Below are positions 1 through 7,440 of a stretch of DNA of 64,000 nucleotides, piece by piece. Below the pieces are notes generated by a model. The model searched no databases, was not told where the DNA came from, and saw only the letters and a program-made list of their open reading frames with translations. Each line of letters begins with the position of its first letter. Positions within the stretch are counted from its first letter, which is position 1. The position numbers and the translations under genes were made by a program. The stretch lies in contig DCKB01000021.1 in assembly GCA_002320595.1 (NCBI GenBank), forward strand, positions 1-64,000. Direction: 5' to 3'. The stretch is from Christensenella sp. UBA1685 (GTDB lineage: Bacteria; Bacillota; Clostridia; Christensenellales; CAG-138).

Positions 1-27
1 AATATTGGGACTTTCAGGAACCAATAG

Positions 28-969
28 CCAAAGGAGGAACAAGCTTGGGAAGGAAAGAGTAACACGGAGACGAAATATCGTCAACTGTACATCGCGTATG
101 CGCAGAAACACACGGTGGCAGAAACAGCGCGCAGATATCGAATCAGCCGCAAGACGGTGCATAAATGGCTGAAACGGTGGGATGGGACGAGAGAGAGTCT
201 GGAGAGTAGAAGCCGACGACCGCACAGCTCGCCAAGGCAGCACACGGACGAGGAGCTGCGAAGCATACGGCGAAGGATGAAGCAATGTGGCTGGCAAGAT
301 ATCGTGCAGGCGTACCAGCTGTCGGCGGAGAGAGACGGGTATTCGAGGAGCTATGGGAGCTACAAGAACATGGCAATGAAGCTGAAGGGAGCGAAGGGGA
401 AGAAGAAGAAAACGAGGAAGCCAAAGCCATACCAGCGAGCGGAGTACATCGGGCAAAAGGTGCAGATGGACGTGAAGCATGTACCGACGGAATGCATCGT
501 AAACGGGCGGAAATACTATCAATTCACGGCAGTAGACGAGTGCAGCCGATGGACGTATCGGGAGATGTATGAAGAGCAAAGCACCTATAGCGCAAAGAAC
601 TTTCTGATGAAACTGATCACGCATGCACCTTTTCCGATCCGGATGATACAGACGGACAACGGCACGGAATTCACCAACTCGTTAATGGTGGTTAAGGCGA
701 AGCACAAGACGCTGTTTGAGCAAGCGCTGTTGGATATGGGAATCGAGTACCACCGAATCCGGATTGCGACGCCGCGGCACAACGGCAAGGTCGAGCGGCA
801 GCACCGAATTGACGGTGAACGGTTCTACAGCAAGCTTCGAATGTTTAGCCTGGAGGACGGTCGAAAACAACTGGCTGACTACCAGCGGCGGTCAAACAAA
901 ATCTGGAAACCCTGCCTCGGCATGAAGTCGCCGAACCAGGTGGTCGAACAGTACCTCGGTGTGATGTGA
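28..969 (+). CDS. IS481-type DDE transposase (start unclear)
   Basis: Cut-and-paste transposase of an insertion sequence. An N-terminal helix-turn-helix (VAETARRYRISRKTVHKWLK) is followed by an integrase core with the acidic triad in QMDVKH, QTDNGTEF and NGKVERQH; counting from the GTG at 115 these are D119, D181 and E227. The first usable start codon is that GTG, giving 284 residues, but the frame is open from 28 and the translation before the GTG (ETKYRQLYIAYAQKH) reads like the normal start of the family's HTH region. No ATG, GTG or TTG lies between 28 and 115, although an AAAGGAGGA ribosome site sits at 30-38. The start may therefore be damaged, non-canonical (CTG at 85), or outside an intact copy. 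Terminal inverted repeats could not be paired because the left end lies at or beyond the window edge. The family call is firm; activity is uncertain. Confidence 0.8.
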   Translation, partial: PKEEQAWEGKSNTETKYRQLYIAYAQKHTVAETARRYRISRKTVHKWLKRWDGTRESLESRSRRPHSSPRQHTDEELRSIRRRMKQCGWQDIVQAYQLSAERDGYSRSYGSYKNMAMKLKGAKGKKKKTRKPKPYQRAEYIGQKVQMDVKHVPTECIVNGRKYYQFTAVDECSRWTYREMYEEQSTYSAKNFLMKLITHAPFPIRMIQTDNGTEFTNSLMVVKAKHKTLFEQALLDMGIEYHRIRIATPRHNGKVERQHRIDGERFYSKLRMFSLEDGRKQLADYQRRSNKIWKPCLGMKSPNQVVEQYLGVM

Positions 970-1112
970 TCGCGCCGTTCCCGGGGCTAGCCCCCGGAAC
1001 GCACCCCAGCCGCTTTCCCATGACTTCGTGCAAGCATGCAAAAGTGTAACCTATGTTTGACGCTTGTACAAGAAAGTGTTATGCTTCGCAAAAAACGCCC
1101 TTGACAAATGTT
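970..1112. other. Right flank of the insertion sequence
   Basis: Non-coding stretch after the transposase stop. It holds a CCGGGGGCTAGCCCCGG-like GC-rich hairpin just after the stop and two related motifs, TGTAACCTATGTTTGAC and TGTTATGCTTCGC, ending in CCCTTGACAAATGT. Such repeats are typical of a transposase-binding end, and TTGACA near the edge could act as an outward -35 box. The exact IS boundary cannot be fixed without a second copy. The neighbouring SLOG gene is cut at about this point, which supports placing the IS end close to 1110. Confidence 0.35.
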
Positions 1113-1328
1113 CTATTGCTTTAAACTTACAACGATTTCGGCCGCCCACAGCTCAACGCCCATTGCCATATTGCTTATAAAGGATTTAACACCCTTTTGC
1201 CGCATGGTCTCAATTTCAAAAGCCAGCTTTTCTTTCAGTCGGATGCAATCAGGCCATTTTTCATCATATCCCCACGGGAACTTTTGCGGCTTTTCTCCCA
1301 CAAAACAGCATATCGGTTTTCTTTTCAT
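1113..1328 (-). pseudogene. Truncated SLOG/DUF1273 (YpsA-like) gene
   Basis: 71-residue protein starting MKRKPICCFVGEKPQKF with the family hallmark MGVELWAAE near its end. DUF1273/YpsA proteins (SLOG superfamily, thought to bind a nucleotide-type ligand) normally continue for about 100 more residues after this motif. Here the frame stops right after VSLKQ, a few bases before the presumed end of the insertion sequence, so this is most likely the 5' remnant of a gene cut by the IS or by a rearrangement. The start is well supported by GGAGG seven bases upstream. It diverges from the XRE regulator at 1439, and each promoter carries one copy of the same operator. YpsA-like proteins are also common on plasmids and phages, so the pair may come from a mobile element. 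Confidence 0.65.
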
Positions 1329-1341
1329 AAAGTTCCTCCAA

Positions 1342-1386
1342 ATTTGGTATCTCCAAATATTCTTATTATATTTGGTAATGCCAAAT
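1342..1386. promoter_or_regulatory. Twin operator between divergent promoters
   Basis: Two 17-bp dyads, ATTTGGTATCTCCAAAT (1342-1358) and ATTTGGTAATGCCAAAT (1370-1386), share TTTGG-N5-CCAAA and have centres 28 bp apart. The first covers a rightward -35 (TTGGTA 1344-1349; -10 TATATT 1367-1372, spacer 17). The second covers a leftward -35 (TTGGCA on the minus strand, 1379-1384; weak -10 at 1356-1361, spacer 17). One repressor, probably the adjacent XRE protein, could shut both promoters by blocking both -35 boxes. The dyads are seen directly; the binding protein is inferred. Confidence 0.6.
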
Positions 1387-1438
1387 TTGAAAAGAGCCCC
1401 TTCTCATATACTATGACAAAAGGAAATGGGGCGGCGTT

Positions 1439-1684
1439 TTGAATACCAGAAAGCTTGGATTAGGCGAAAAAAATATCGTTGGCACTCGCGTCACACAAAT
1501 GCGGCTGAAGCTTGGCATGAAGCAGATCGATTTGCTTGCGCGCCTGCAAACCGAAGGCGTTGACATCAGCATACCTGCGCTCTCCCTGCTGGAAGGGCAA
1601 AAGCGGCCCGTTACCGACAAGGAGCTCAAAGCTTTAGCAGAAATTCTCGGCGTCTCTTCCGATTGGTTGTTGGGACGCGGGTAA
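1439..1684 (+). CDS. Small XRE-family HTH regulator
   Basis: 81-residue protein that is almost entirely one Cro/CI-type helix-turn-helix: an N-terminal helix (VGTRVTQMRLKLGMKQ), a recognition region (DISIPALSLLEGQKRPVTDKELKALAEILGV) and a C-terminal SSDWLLGRG typical of short XRE repressors. The start is a TTG preceded by a purine-rich GGGGCGG stretch; there is no ATG alternative that keeps the HTH. It is probably the repressor that binds the twin operator at 1342-1386, controlling itself and the truncated SLOG gene. No effector domain is present. Confidence 0.7.
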   Translation: MNTRKLGLGEKNIVGTRVTQMRLKLGMKQIDLLARLQTEGVDISIPALSLLEGQKRPVTDKELKALAEILGVSSDWLLGRG

Positions 1685-1778
1685 AAACAAGCAGCCCCCT
1701 CTCCACACAATTGGAGCGGGGCTTTTGTTTCGGCACATCAATGAGATTTACATCTTGTCCTTTATGCCGCACAACGCG

Positions 1779-3132
1779 CTATTCAGCAGCGTGAATATGC
1801 CGGTGCATGGAACCGGAATAATACTTTGAGCGGCGCTGCCGCATCAGGAGCAGCAGCCCTCTCACGCAAAGCTCTGCGGCCATGGCCACCCACACGCCGT
1901 GCAGTCCAAGCGGGCCGACCAGCAAAAGCGCCAGCCCAAGCCGCACGACCCAGATGCTCGCAAGGTTCAGGATGCTGGGAACCAGCGTGTCCTCCGCGCC
2001 ACGCAGCGCCCCGGATGCGGCAATCGACACAGCATAAAGCGGCTCCGCAATGAGGCCAATGCGCAAAACTTCCGCCGCAAGCATCCGGACGGAAGGGTCC
2101 GGCGTAAGCATCTGAAACACCAATGGACAAATGAAATACATCACAATCCCCATCAGCGTCATGATTGCACAGCCCATCCCGATCGCAATGTTGCCGTAGC
2201 GTTTTGCGAGCTTGTATTCCCCTGCGCCGATGTTCTGCCCGACCAGGGTGGTCGCCGCGGCGCCGATGCCGTAGCCGGGCATATAGCACAGGCTTTCGGC
2301 CGTAATGGCAAAGGAATTCGCCGCAATGGCAACCGTGCCAAGCGGGGCGACGATCATGGTGGTTACCACCATTGCTCCGCTCATGGCGATCTGCTCCGCA
2401 CCGACGGGGCTTCCAATCCGCAAAGCCCGCTTCAGAATCTCCCGATCTGTTCTGCAGTGCTCTTTTCGGTTGATGCCCAATTCCGGCGAACGAATAAAAC
2501 AGGCCCACATCATCACAATGGCTACAACCGCCGTTGCGAACCCCGTGCCGAGCGCCGCGCCAAGCACGCCGTAACGGGGAATCAACAGGGCGTTGAGTCC
2601 CACATCCAGCGCGCAGGTGATCGTGTTAAGGATGCTGGGGGTAACCATGTTCCCGCTGCATTGAAGGCTTGCGGATGCAAGCCAGCTCAGCTGCATGAAG
2701 GGCAGCGTGCAGGCATAAACGAGGAAATAATGCGATGCATCCCGGTGCAGCTCTTCTTCGCCGCCCAACCACACGGGCAGGGGGCCGCTGATTGCAATCC
2801 CGGCAAGCATGAGAAGCACGGAAAGGATCACCGCCGTAACGATGCCGTGTTTGAGCACATCGCGCGCCTTTTTGTTATCACTGGCCCCCACATGGTGCGC
2901 AATCTGAACGGAAAAACCGGCCGATACTGCGGAACAAAGGCCGCCTAAAAGCCATGTGCTGGTAGCAACAAGGCCGATTGCCGCCGATGCATCCGCCCCC
3001 CAGATTCCCAACCATGGCAGAATCGATATACTGCATCACAATGGAGGAGATCTGTGTCAGGATCGCAGGCACGCTCAGCTGCCATACCCGCTTGATCTGT
3101 TGGGGAAGTTCCGTGGATTGAAACGCTCGCAT
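1779..3132 (-). pseudogene. MATE-family efflux transporter, frameshifted
   Basis: Multidrug and toxin extrusion-type membrane protein of about 450 residues and 12 predicted membrane segments, normally an Na+ or H+ antiporter. The N-terminus (MRAFQSTELPQQIKRVWQLSVPAILTQ, then MQYIDSAMVGNLG) lies in one frame and the remainder (ADASAAIGLVATSTWLLGGLCSAVSAG to the end) in another. The switch falls at a run of six C (G on the coding strand) at 2996-3001; removing one base restores VGNLGADASAAIG, the expected MATE sequence. A TTG at 3009-3011 could start a 410-residue product lacking the first helix. The cause may be a true mutation, slippage/phase variation or a sequencing error. It lies 39 bp downstream of the beta-propeller gene on the same strand, so the two may be co-transcribed. 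Confidence 0.8.
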
Positions 3133-3171
3133 AGTTTCCGCTCCGCTTTCCTTGCAGTTGCCGGTTTCCGG

Positions 3172-4983
3172 TTACTTCAGCTTTACGCCGTAAATCTTGG
3201 AGGCGCGCGTGCCGACGACGATCATATTGTCGAACGCGGCGGGCGACGCTTCAAAGTTGCCCTCGAGATCAAGCCTGTCCAGCGTTTCACCGGTGCGCCC
3301 ATCGAAAAGATACATGTGCCCTGCGGAGTCGCACTGCACCACATAGCCATCGCCATTGTCGTCATAAAGAATCAGCGGGGAGGACCATGCATACGCGCCG
3401 AGGTGTTTCTTCCAAACCTCCGTTCCGTCCGCCTTGTTGTAGGCGACGAGGAGGCCGCGCGTCTCGGTTTCGGTCGTCATCGCATAGGCGACGTAAACAA
3501 GGTCGGAAAGCTTGCCCTTGCCAAGCGCAGCTGTATCCTGTATGCCGCCGGACACATTTGACCGCGTGCAGCGGTAGCCCGGCGCTTTCCATACGATTTC
3601 ACCTGTGAGTGCATCGATGCGCCAGAATGGGATTACGCCGGTGTTGTTGCCATCCACAGTCCAGTGCAGCGATGTGCCCACATAGATGGAAGCCTCCCCG
3701 GTTTCTTCGTTCATCTCGAACACGGGCGTGCAGTTGGTGTCGTCCAGCACATCCTGCACCCAGACAACCTCCATCGTGTTCACGTTAAAGCAGATGAGGT
3801 CGCCGCAGTTGTCCGTAACGTACATGTAGTTCTTCCAGAAAATCGGGCTTGATTCAAAGCCGAGCCAATAGGTGTTGTTCGCCTGCCCGTCCCGGCTCCG
3901 CTTTGTCGTATAGCGCCACTTGAGCACGTCGCTCGGGTTGATGGAAATCGTCCCCGCAGCCTCGTCGTACACCGTGTTGAGTTTGAATTGATACACAATG
4001 CCCGTCTCCGAAGCGTAAGTGACGGTATCGCTCGCCGCATGGACGATCGTTGCCGGGTCAAACCCGAAGAAGCTGCGCACGGAGTATTCGTCCTTCGCGC
4101 CATAGCTGTACAGCTTTCGGCCGTCAATCAGGCTGATGATCTGGTTTTCCGCCGGGCCGTTCGGCCCTTCGTCGCCTGCGCCTACGTAAAGCAGCGGGTA
4201 GCCGCGCGGATCGAGCGAGCCGGAGCCTTTATAGGTCCACTTGCCGTTGATGCGGTCGCGCGTGCTGCTTCCGTCCGCAAGGTCAAGGAAATAAATGTAG
4301 CTGTTTTCGGTGGCGTAAATGATCTCAACAAGGCCGTCCTTGCTCTTTTTTTCATCATACAGGTTCATGATGCGGCGCGTTGATTCCGGCCAGCGGACAA
4401 TGAGGGGCTGGCCTGTCCAACCCACACCGAACCACGTTCCGTCCGAAGGGTTCCCCTTTGCGATGGAGCCCGGAATCTCTTTTGTCCAAGTGAGCGCAAG
4501 CTTTTTTTCTCTCACCGTACCCGCCGTGCCATAGGTTGGGTCGTCGCGGTAGTTGTTGCCGCGGAACGTAATGACGCCCTCAAGCGCAGTATATTCCTCA
4601 GCCTCAGGATACGTTAAATCAGCAGGCGCACGATAGCTGCTCACCGCGCTTCCATTGAGCTGCATCTCGCTTTCAAGCCCGAAATCCGCAGCGCTTGTTC
4701 CTGCGGTTGAGGTTGGGCTCGGAATGGGGATGGGCGTGGGCGTAGGTTCCGGCGTAAGCTCCGGCGTGACGGTGGGCGTAGGCTCCGGCGTACTGCCGCC
4801 GAACAGGGTGTCAAAAAAGCCTGGCTTGTCCGTGCCCTGCGGTTCATCCGCAGGGGTCTTTCCGTTTTCAACCAGCGCGGAGATCGCCAAAATGCCCATC
4901 AGCAGTGCTGCGATGAACAAAATCAGGATGATCAGGAACTTGGGTGTAATTCTTCTGCGCCTTCTGCGGCGGTGTCTCACCAT
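3172..4983 (-). CDS. Membrane-anchored PQQ-type beta-propeller protein
   Basis: 603-residue envelope protein. An arginine-rich cytoplasmic start (MVRHRRRRRRR) leads into one membrane helix (about residues 14-36), then a Thr/Pro-rich linker (TPEPTPTVTPELTPEPTP) of the kind that spans peptidoglycan, then a large domain with repeated PQQ/BamB-like blades such as DGTEVWKKHLGAYAWSSPLIL and LICFNVNTMEVVWVQDV. Such domains are usually protein-interaction or ligand-binding scaffolds; no catalytic site is visible. The chosen ATG at 4983 has AGAGG upstream and sits just after a good promoter; an in-frame ATG at 5001 would have almost no leader. Function unknown: surface assembly, sensing or polysaccharide binding are possible. 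Confidence 0.7.
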   Translation of the reverse strand: MVRHRRRRRRRITPKFLIILILFIAALLMGILAISALVENGKTPADEPQGTDKPGFFDTLFGGSTPEPTPTVTPELTPEPTPTPIPIPSPTSTAGTSAADFGLESEMQLNGSAVSSYRAPADLTYPEAEEYTALEGVITFRGNNYRDDPTYGTAGTVREKKLALTWTKEIPGSIAKGNPSDGTWFGVGWTGQPLIVRWPESTRRIMNLYDEKKSKDGLVEIIYATENSYIYFLDLADGSSTRDRINGKWTYKGSGSLDPRGYPLLYVGAGDEGPNGPAENQIISLIDGRKLYSYGAKDEYSVRSFFGFDPATIVHAASDTVTYASETGIVYQFKLNTVYDEAAGTISINPSDVLKWRYTTKRSRDGQANNTYWLGFESSPIFWKNYMYVTDNCGDLICFNVNTMEVVWVQDVLDDTNCTPVFEMNEETGEASIYVGTSLHWTVDGNNTGVIPFWRIDALTGEIVWKAPGYRCTRSNVSGGIQDTAALGKGKLSDLVYVAYAMTTETETRGLLVAYNKADGTEVWKKHLGAYAWSSPLILYDDNGDGYVVQCDSAGHMYLFDGRTGETLDRLDLEGNFEASPAAFDNMIVVGTRASKIYGVKLK

Positions 4984-5017
4984 TCTGCAGTACCTCTTCA
5001 TTAACCAGAATTGTTTT

Positions 5018-5046
5018 ATTATACCCTTTTTTGTACACCGGGACAA
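5018..5046 (-). promoter_or_regulatory. Sigma-A promoter for the beta-propeller gene
   Basis: On the minus strand TTGTCC (5041-5046) and TATAAT (5018-5023) are 17 bp apart. The expected transcript start near 5011 excludes upstream start codons and supports the ATG at 4983. Confidence 0.65.
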
Positions 5047-5104
5047 CCAAAGGCTGGCCACAGGATATGAATTGACTGTTAACTCTTGGGCATGTTTGCT
5101 TCGC

Positions 5105-5147
5105 TTGACATGGCTTCCATTTTTGCATTATACTAAGTGATGCAAAA
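5105..5147 (+). promoter_or_regulatory. Promoter and probable operator of the YtrA-type regulator
   Basis: TTGACA (5105-5110) and TATACT (5129-5134), spacer 18. The -10 lies inside an inverted repeat, TTTTGCAT (5121-5128) and ATGCAAAA (5140-5147), a perfect 8-bp dyad spaced by 11 bp. Its place between promoter and gene suggests autorepression by the GntR protein encoded just downstream. Confidence 0.6.
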
Positions 5148-5164
5148 ATCTTTGGAGGCTTATC

Positions 5165-5539
5165 ATGCTCCTGCAATTGGATTTCTCCAGCGATCTGCCC
5201 ATCTACCTGCAGATCCGCAACCAGATCGTCCTCGGCATCGCAAGCGGAGCGCTTGTGCCGGGCGAGCGTCTGCCGACGATCCGTACGCTTGCGGATGAAG
5301 CAGGCGTGAACATGATGACCGTCAGCAAGGCGTATCAGCTGCTTAAGCAGGAAGGATATATCCGCACGGACCGGCGCAGCGGCGCGGTGGTCAGCGAAAC
5401 GGCCGGCGCAAAACAGGGCATCCCCGCCGCCATGCGGGATTCGCTCCGGCTGATCGTTTCCGAAGCGAAGCTGCGCGGCGTTTCCCATGAAGAGTTCGCC
5501 GCACTCTGCCGCACACTTTACAGCGAAACGGAGGAATGA
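5165..5539 (+). CDS. GntR-family regulator, YtrA subfamily
   Basis: 124-residue transcription factor. A winged HTH of GntR type fills residues 10-75 (PIYLQIRNQIVLGIASGAL, then LPTIRTLADEAGVNMMTVSKAYQLLKQEGYI), and only a short C-terminal tail follows, as is usual in the YtrA subfamily, which dimerises through that tail and often controls transporters or cell-envelope membrane proteins. TTTGGAGG stands upstream of the ATG. The downstream membrane protein begins 4 bp after the stop, so the two form an operon, probably autoregulated through the dyad at 5121-5147. Confidence 0.85.
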   Translation: MLLQLDFSSDLPIYLQIRNQIVLGIASGALVPGERLPTIRTLADEAGVNMMTVSKAYQLLKQEGYIRTDRRSGAVVSETAGAKQGIPAAMRDSLRLIVSEAKLRGVSHEEFAALCRTLYSETEE

Positions 5540-5543
5540 CGCC

Positions 5544-6905
5544 ATGAAGTATTTCCTGCTTGCCGTCCTGTATCTTTGCCTCGTTCCCGTATATTTCATG
5601 CTGCGCAACGAAACGAAGCCCAAGAAGAACATCATCCTCGGCGTGACGCTCCCTTATGAAGCGCGGCAGGATGCAGCCGTGCTGGCCATCTGCGAGCAGT
5701 TCCTGCGGCAGCTGAACCTCGTTGTGCTCATCCTTGCCCTGCTGCCGGTCGCGCTGCTCCCGGTCAAGCGCACATCCGTTTTCCTTACGCTCTGCTTCAT
5801 CTGGATCATCGCTGCGGTGATCGTGCCCTACATCCCCTATGTACGGTGCCACAAGCGCCTTCGTGCCTATAAGCAGCAGGCCTGCCCGCCTGCGGAGCGC
5901 AAGGGCGAAACGCTTGTGGATCTCCGCCTTGCAGCGCTGCCGAAAAAGCTTGTGAGCCCCCTGTGGTTCCTGCCTCCGCTTGTGATGGCGCTCGTGCCCA
6001 TCCTCCACATGCTGGCAGCAGCGCCAAGAGACGCGGCCTTCCCGTGGATGCTCTTTGGTTATGGCATAAACTTACTCATGGTGCTGCTCTTCACCGGCCT
6101 TTACCGGCTCATCAACCGCCAGCGCGCGGAGGTCGTGGATGAAAACACGGCCCTGACCGCGGCCCTGACCCGTGTGCGGCGGTATCAATGGGGGCGCGCC
6201 TGGATCGCTTTCTCCTGGCTCACAGGGCTGTTCAGCCTCGGTTTCTGGCTCCTGATCGACTCCGTCACCGGCATTCTCCTGCTTGCGCTTGGGTATGTCG
6301 GGATCCTCATGATCGTCTGCATCCGCACGGAGTTTGCCGCACGCCGCGCCCAGGAATCGCTCACCGCAGAAAGCGGGCAGGGCTTCTTCGCGGATGATGA
6401 CTGCTACTGGATCTATGGGCTGATCTACTGCAACCCGAACGACAAGCACCTGAGCGTGAACAACCGCGTCGGCATGGGGATGACATTCAACTTCGCCCAT
6501 TGGGCCGGGAAGCTCATCCTCGGCATTTCCGCCCTGCTGCTGCTCGCAATGCCGCTCCTCGGCGTGTGGATGATCCGGCTTGAGACCACGCCCATTACGC
6601 TCACGCTGAACGAAAATGAGCTGGTTGCAACGCACACGAAGGAGCTCTGCCGCCTGGAGCGGGCGGAGATCCGCTCCGCAGCGCTGCTTGAGGCGCTGCC
6701 CGACGCAGTCAAGCTTTCCGGCACCGGATTCGACACGTTCCTTCAGGGCAAATTCCGCGTGGAAGGATATGGCGTATGCGAGCTTTGCCTGAACCCGGAA
6801 ACACCGCCCTTCCTCCTGCTTGAAACCGCGGAGGAAACCTGGCTGCTCGGCGCGGATAGTACGGCAACTGCGCAGGCAATTTACGCGGAACTGACAGAGG
6901 AATAA
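5544..6905 (+). CDS. Polytopic membrane protein with DUF5808/DUF1648-like parts
   Basis: 453-residue integral membrane protein with roughly eight hydrophobic helices. After the helical core comes FFADDDCYWIYGLIYCNPND...VNNRVGMGMTFNFAHWAGK, the pattern of the DUF5808 domain often found fused to DUF1648 membrane proteins next to YtrA-type regulators. The last ~110 residues form a soluble PH-like tail. The ATG at 5544 is chosen because GGAGG of the preceding gene's end lies 8 bases before it. Role unknown; in Bacillus such proteins accompany envelope-stress or SdpI-type immunity systems, which is only an analogy here. Confidence 0.65.
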   Translation: MKYFLLAVLYLCLVPVYFMLRNETKPKKNIILGVTLPYEARQDAAVLAICEQFLRQLNLVVLILALLPVALLPVKRTSVFLTLCFIWIIAAVIVPYIPYVRCHKRLRAYKQQACPPAERKGETLVDLRLAALPKKLVSPLWFLPPLVMALVPILHMLAAAPRDAAFPWMLFGYGINLLMVLLFTGLYRLINRQRAEVVDENTALTAALTRVRRYQWGRAWIAFSWLTGLFSLGFWLLIDSVTGILLLALGYVGILMIVCIRTEFAARRAQESLTAESGQGFFADDDCYWIYGLIYCNPNDKHLSVNNRVGMGMTFNFAHWAGKLILGISALLLLAMPLLGVWMIRLETTPITLTLNENELVATHTKELCRLERAEIRSAALLEALPDAVKLSGTGFDTFLQGKFRVEGYGVCELCLNPETPPFLLLETAEETWLLGADSTATAQAIYAELTEE

Positions 6906-6919
6906 ACGGACGCACACGG

Positions 6920-6947
6920 AAAAACCGCCGGTTACCCGGCGGTTTTT
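6920..6947 (+). terminator. Intrinsic terminator
   Basis: Stem AAAAACCGCCGG / CCGGCGGTTTTT with a 4-base loop and T-run, 15 bases after the membrane-protein stop. Confidence 0.85.
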
Positions 6948-7017
6948 CCTCGGCGCATATAGATTTTTATTTTTACCCGCCGCAATCCGGCGCGATAAAC
7001 AGAAAGCCTGCGCGGCG

Positions 7018-7218
7018 TTATGCCGCTGCGTTCATATCATAAACATACAGCTTGCCCTTGTCCGCAACCCGCCTCGCCCCAGGTTGCCCGGCCCGCTGCA
7101 CCTTCCGTGCTTTTTGCCGTTTACGGCGCTGCAGTTCCTGATGTACGGCAATTGCACCCATACTGCCCAGAAGGATTCCCGGCAACATAAAGGAAAAAAA
7201 CATACCGAAATAATTCAT
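7018..7218 (-). CDS. Small single-pass membrane protein
   Basis: 66 residues: a hydrophobic N-terminal helix (MNYFGMFFSFMLPGILLGSMGAIAV) followed by a basic tail (QRRKRQKARKVQRAG). An AGGAGG site seven bases before the ATG and a near-consensus promoter show it is a real gene. It diverges from the LexA-like regulator, whose probable operator sits in its promoter, so it may be that regulator's main target. No family recognised. Confidence 0.7.
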   Translation of the reverse strand: MNYFGMFFSFMLPGILLGSMGAIAVHQELQRRKRQKARKVQRAGQPGARRVADKGKLYVYDMNAAA

Positions 7219-7315
7219 CGTCAGCCTCCTGTGCGAGCCATACTCATAAATTTCTTGTAGGGATAATTCGATTGCCTTAAAGGAAATTATTTGCTATCCT
7301 CATCCCGTCAACGAT

Positions 7316-7344
7316 ATTATAGTATCTTATCAGGATACTGTCAA
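7316..7344 (-). promoter_or_regulatory. Consensus promoter with operator filling the spacer
   Basis: Minus-strand TTGACA (7339-7344) and TATAAT (7316-7321), both perfect, with a 17-bp spacer reading GTATCCTGATAAGATAC. The spacer is essentially an inverted repeat (AGTATC 7321-7326, GATACT 7334-7339). A protein bound there would directly exclude RNA polymerase, so a very strong promoter seems to be held off by a repressor, most likely the divergent LexA-like protein. Nearby half-site-like TATCCT (7295-7300) and AGGATA (7344-7349) may extend the site. Confidence 0.7.
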
Positions 7345-7376
7345 GGATATTTTTCGCGTTTTTAAGAAATTTTTGC

Positions 7377-7405
7377 TTGCCTTTCATTTTCGTGGAGGCT
7401 ACAAT
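7377..7405 (+). promoter_or_regulatory. Promoter of the LexA-like regulator
   Basis: TTGCCT (7377-7382) and TACAAT (7400-7405), spacer 17, about 35 bp before the chosen ATG at 7441. Confidence 0.5.
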
Positions 7406-7440
7406 AAATAGGAATCATGATCAGAGTTCCGGAGGGCCTT

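Noticed and set aside
1108..1416. Plus-strand frame opposite the SLOG remnant
   Set aside because: It crosses the twin operator and both divergent promoters and shows no domain; the minus-strand frame carries the DUF1273 motif.
1899..2948. Long plus-strand open frame opposite the MATE gene
   Set aside because: Composition is that of the antisense of a membrane protein (many Arg, His and Gln), with no ribosome site and no recognisable domain.
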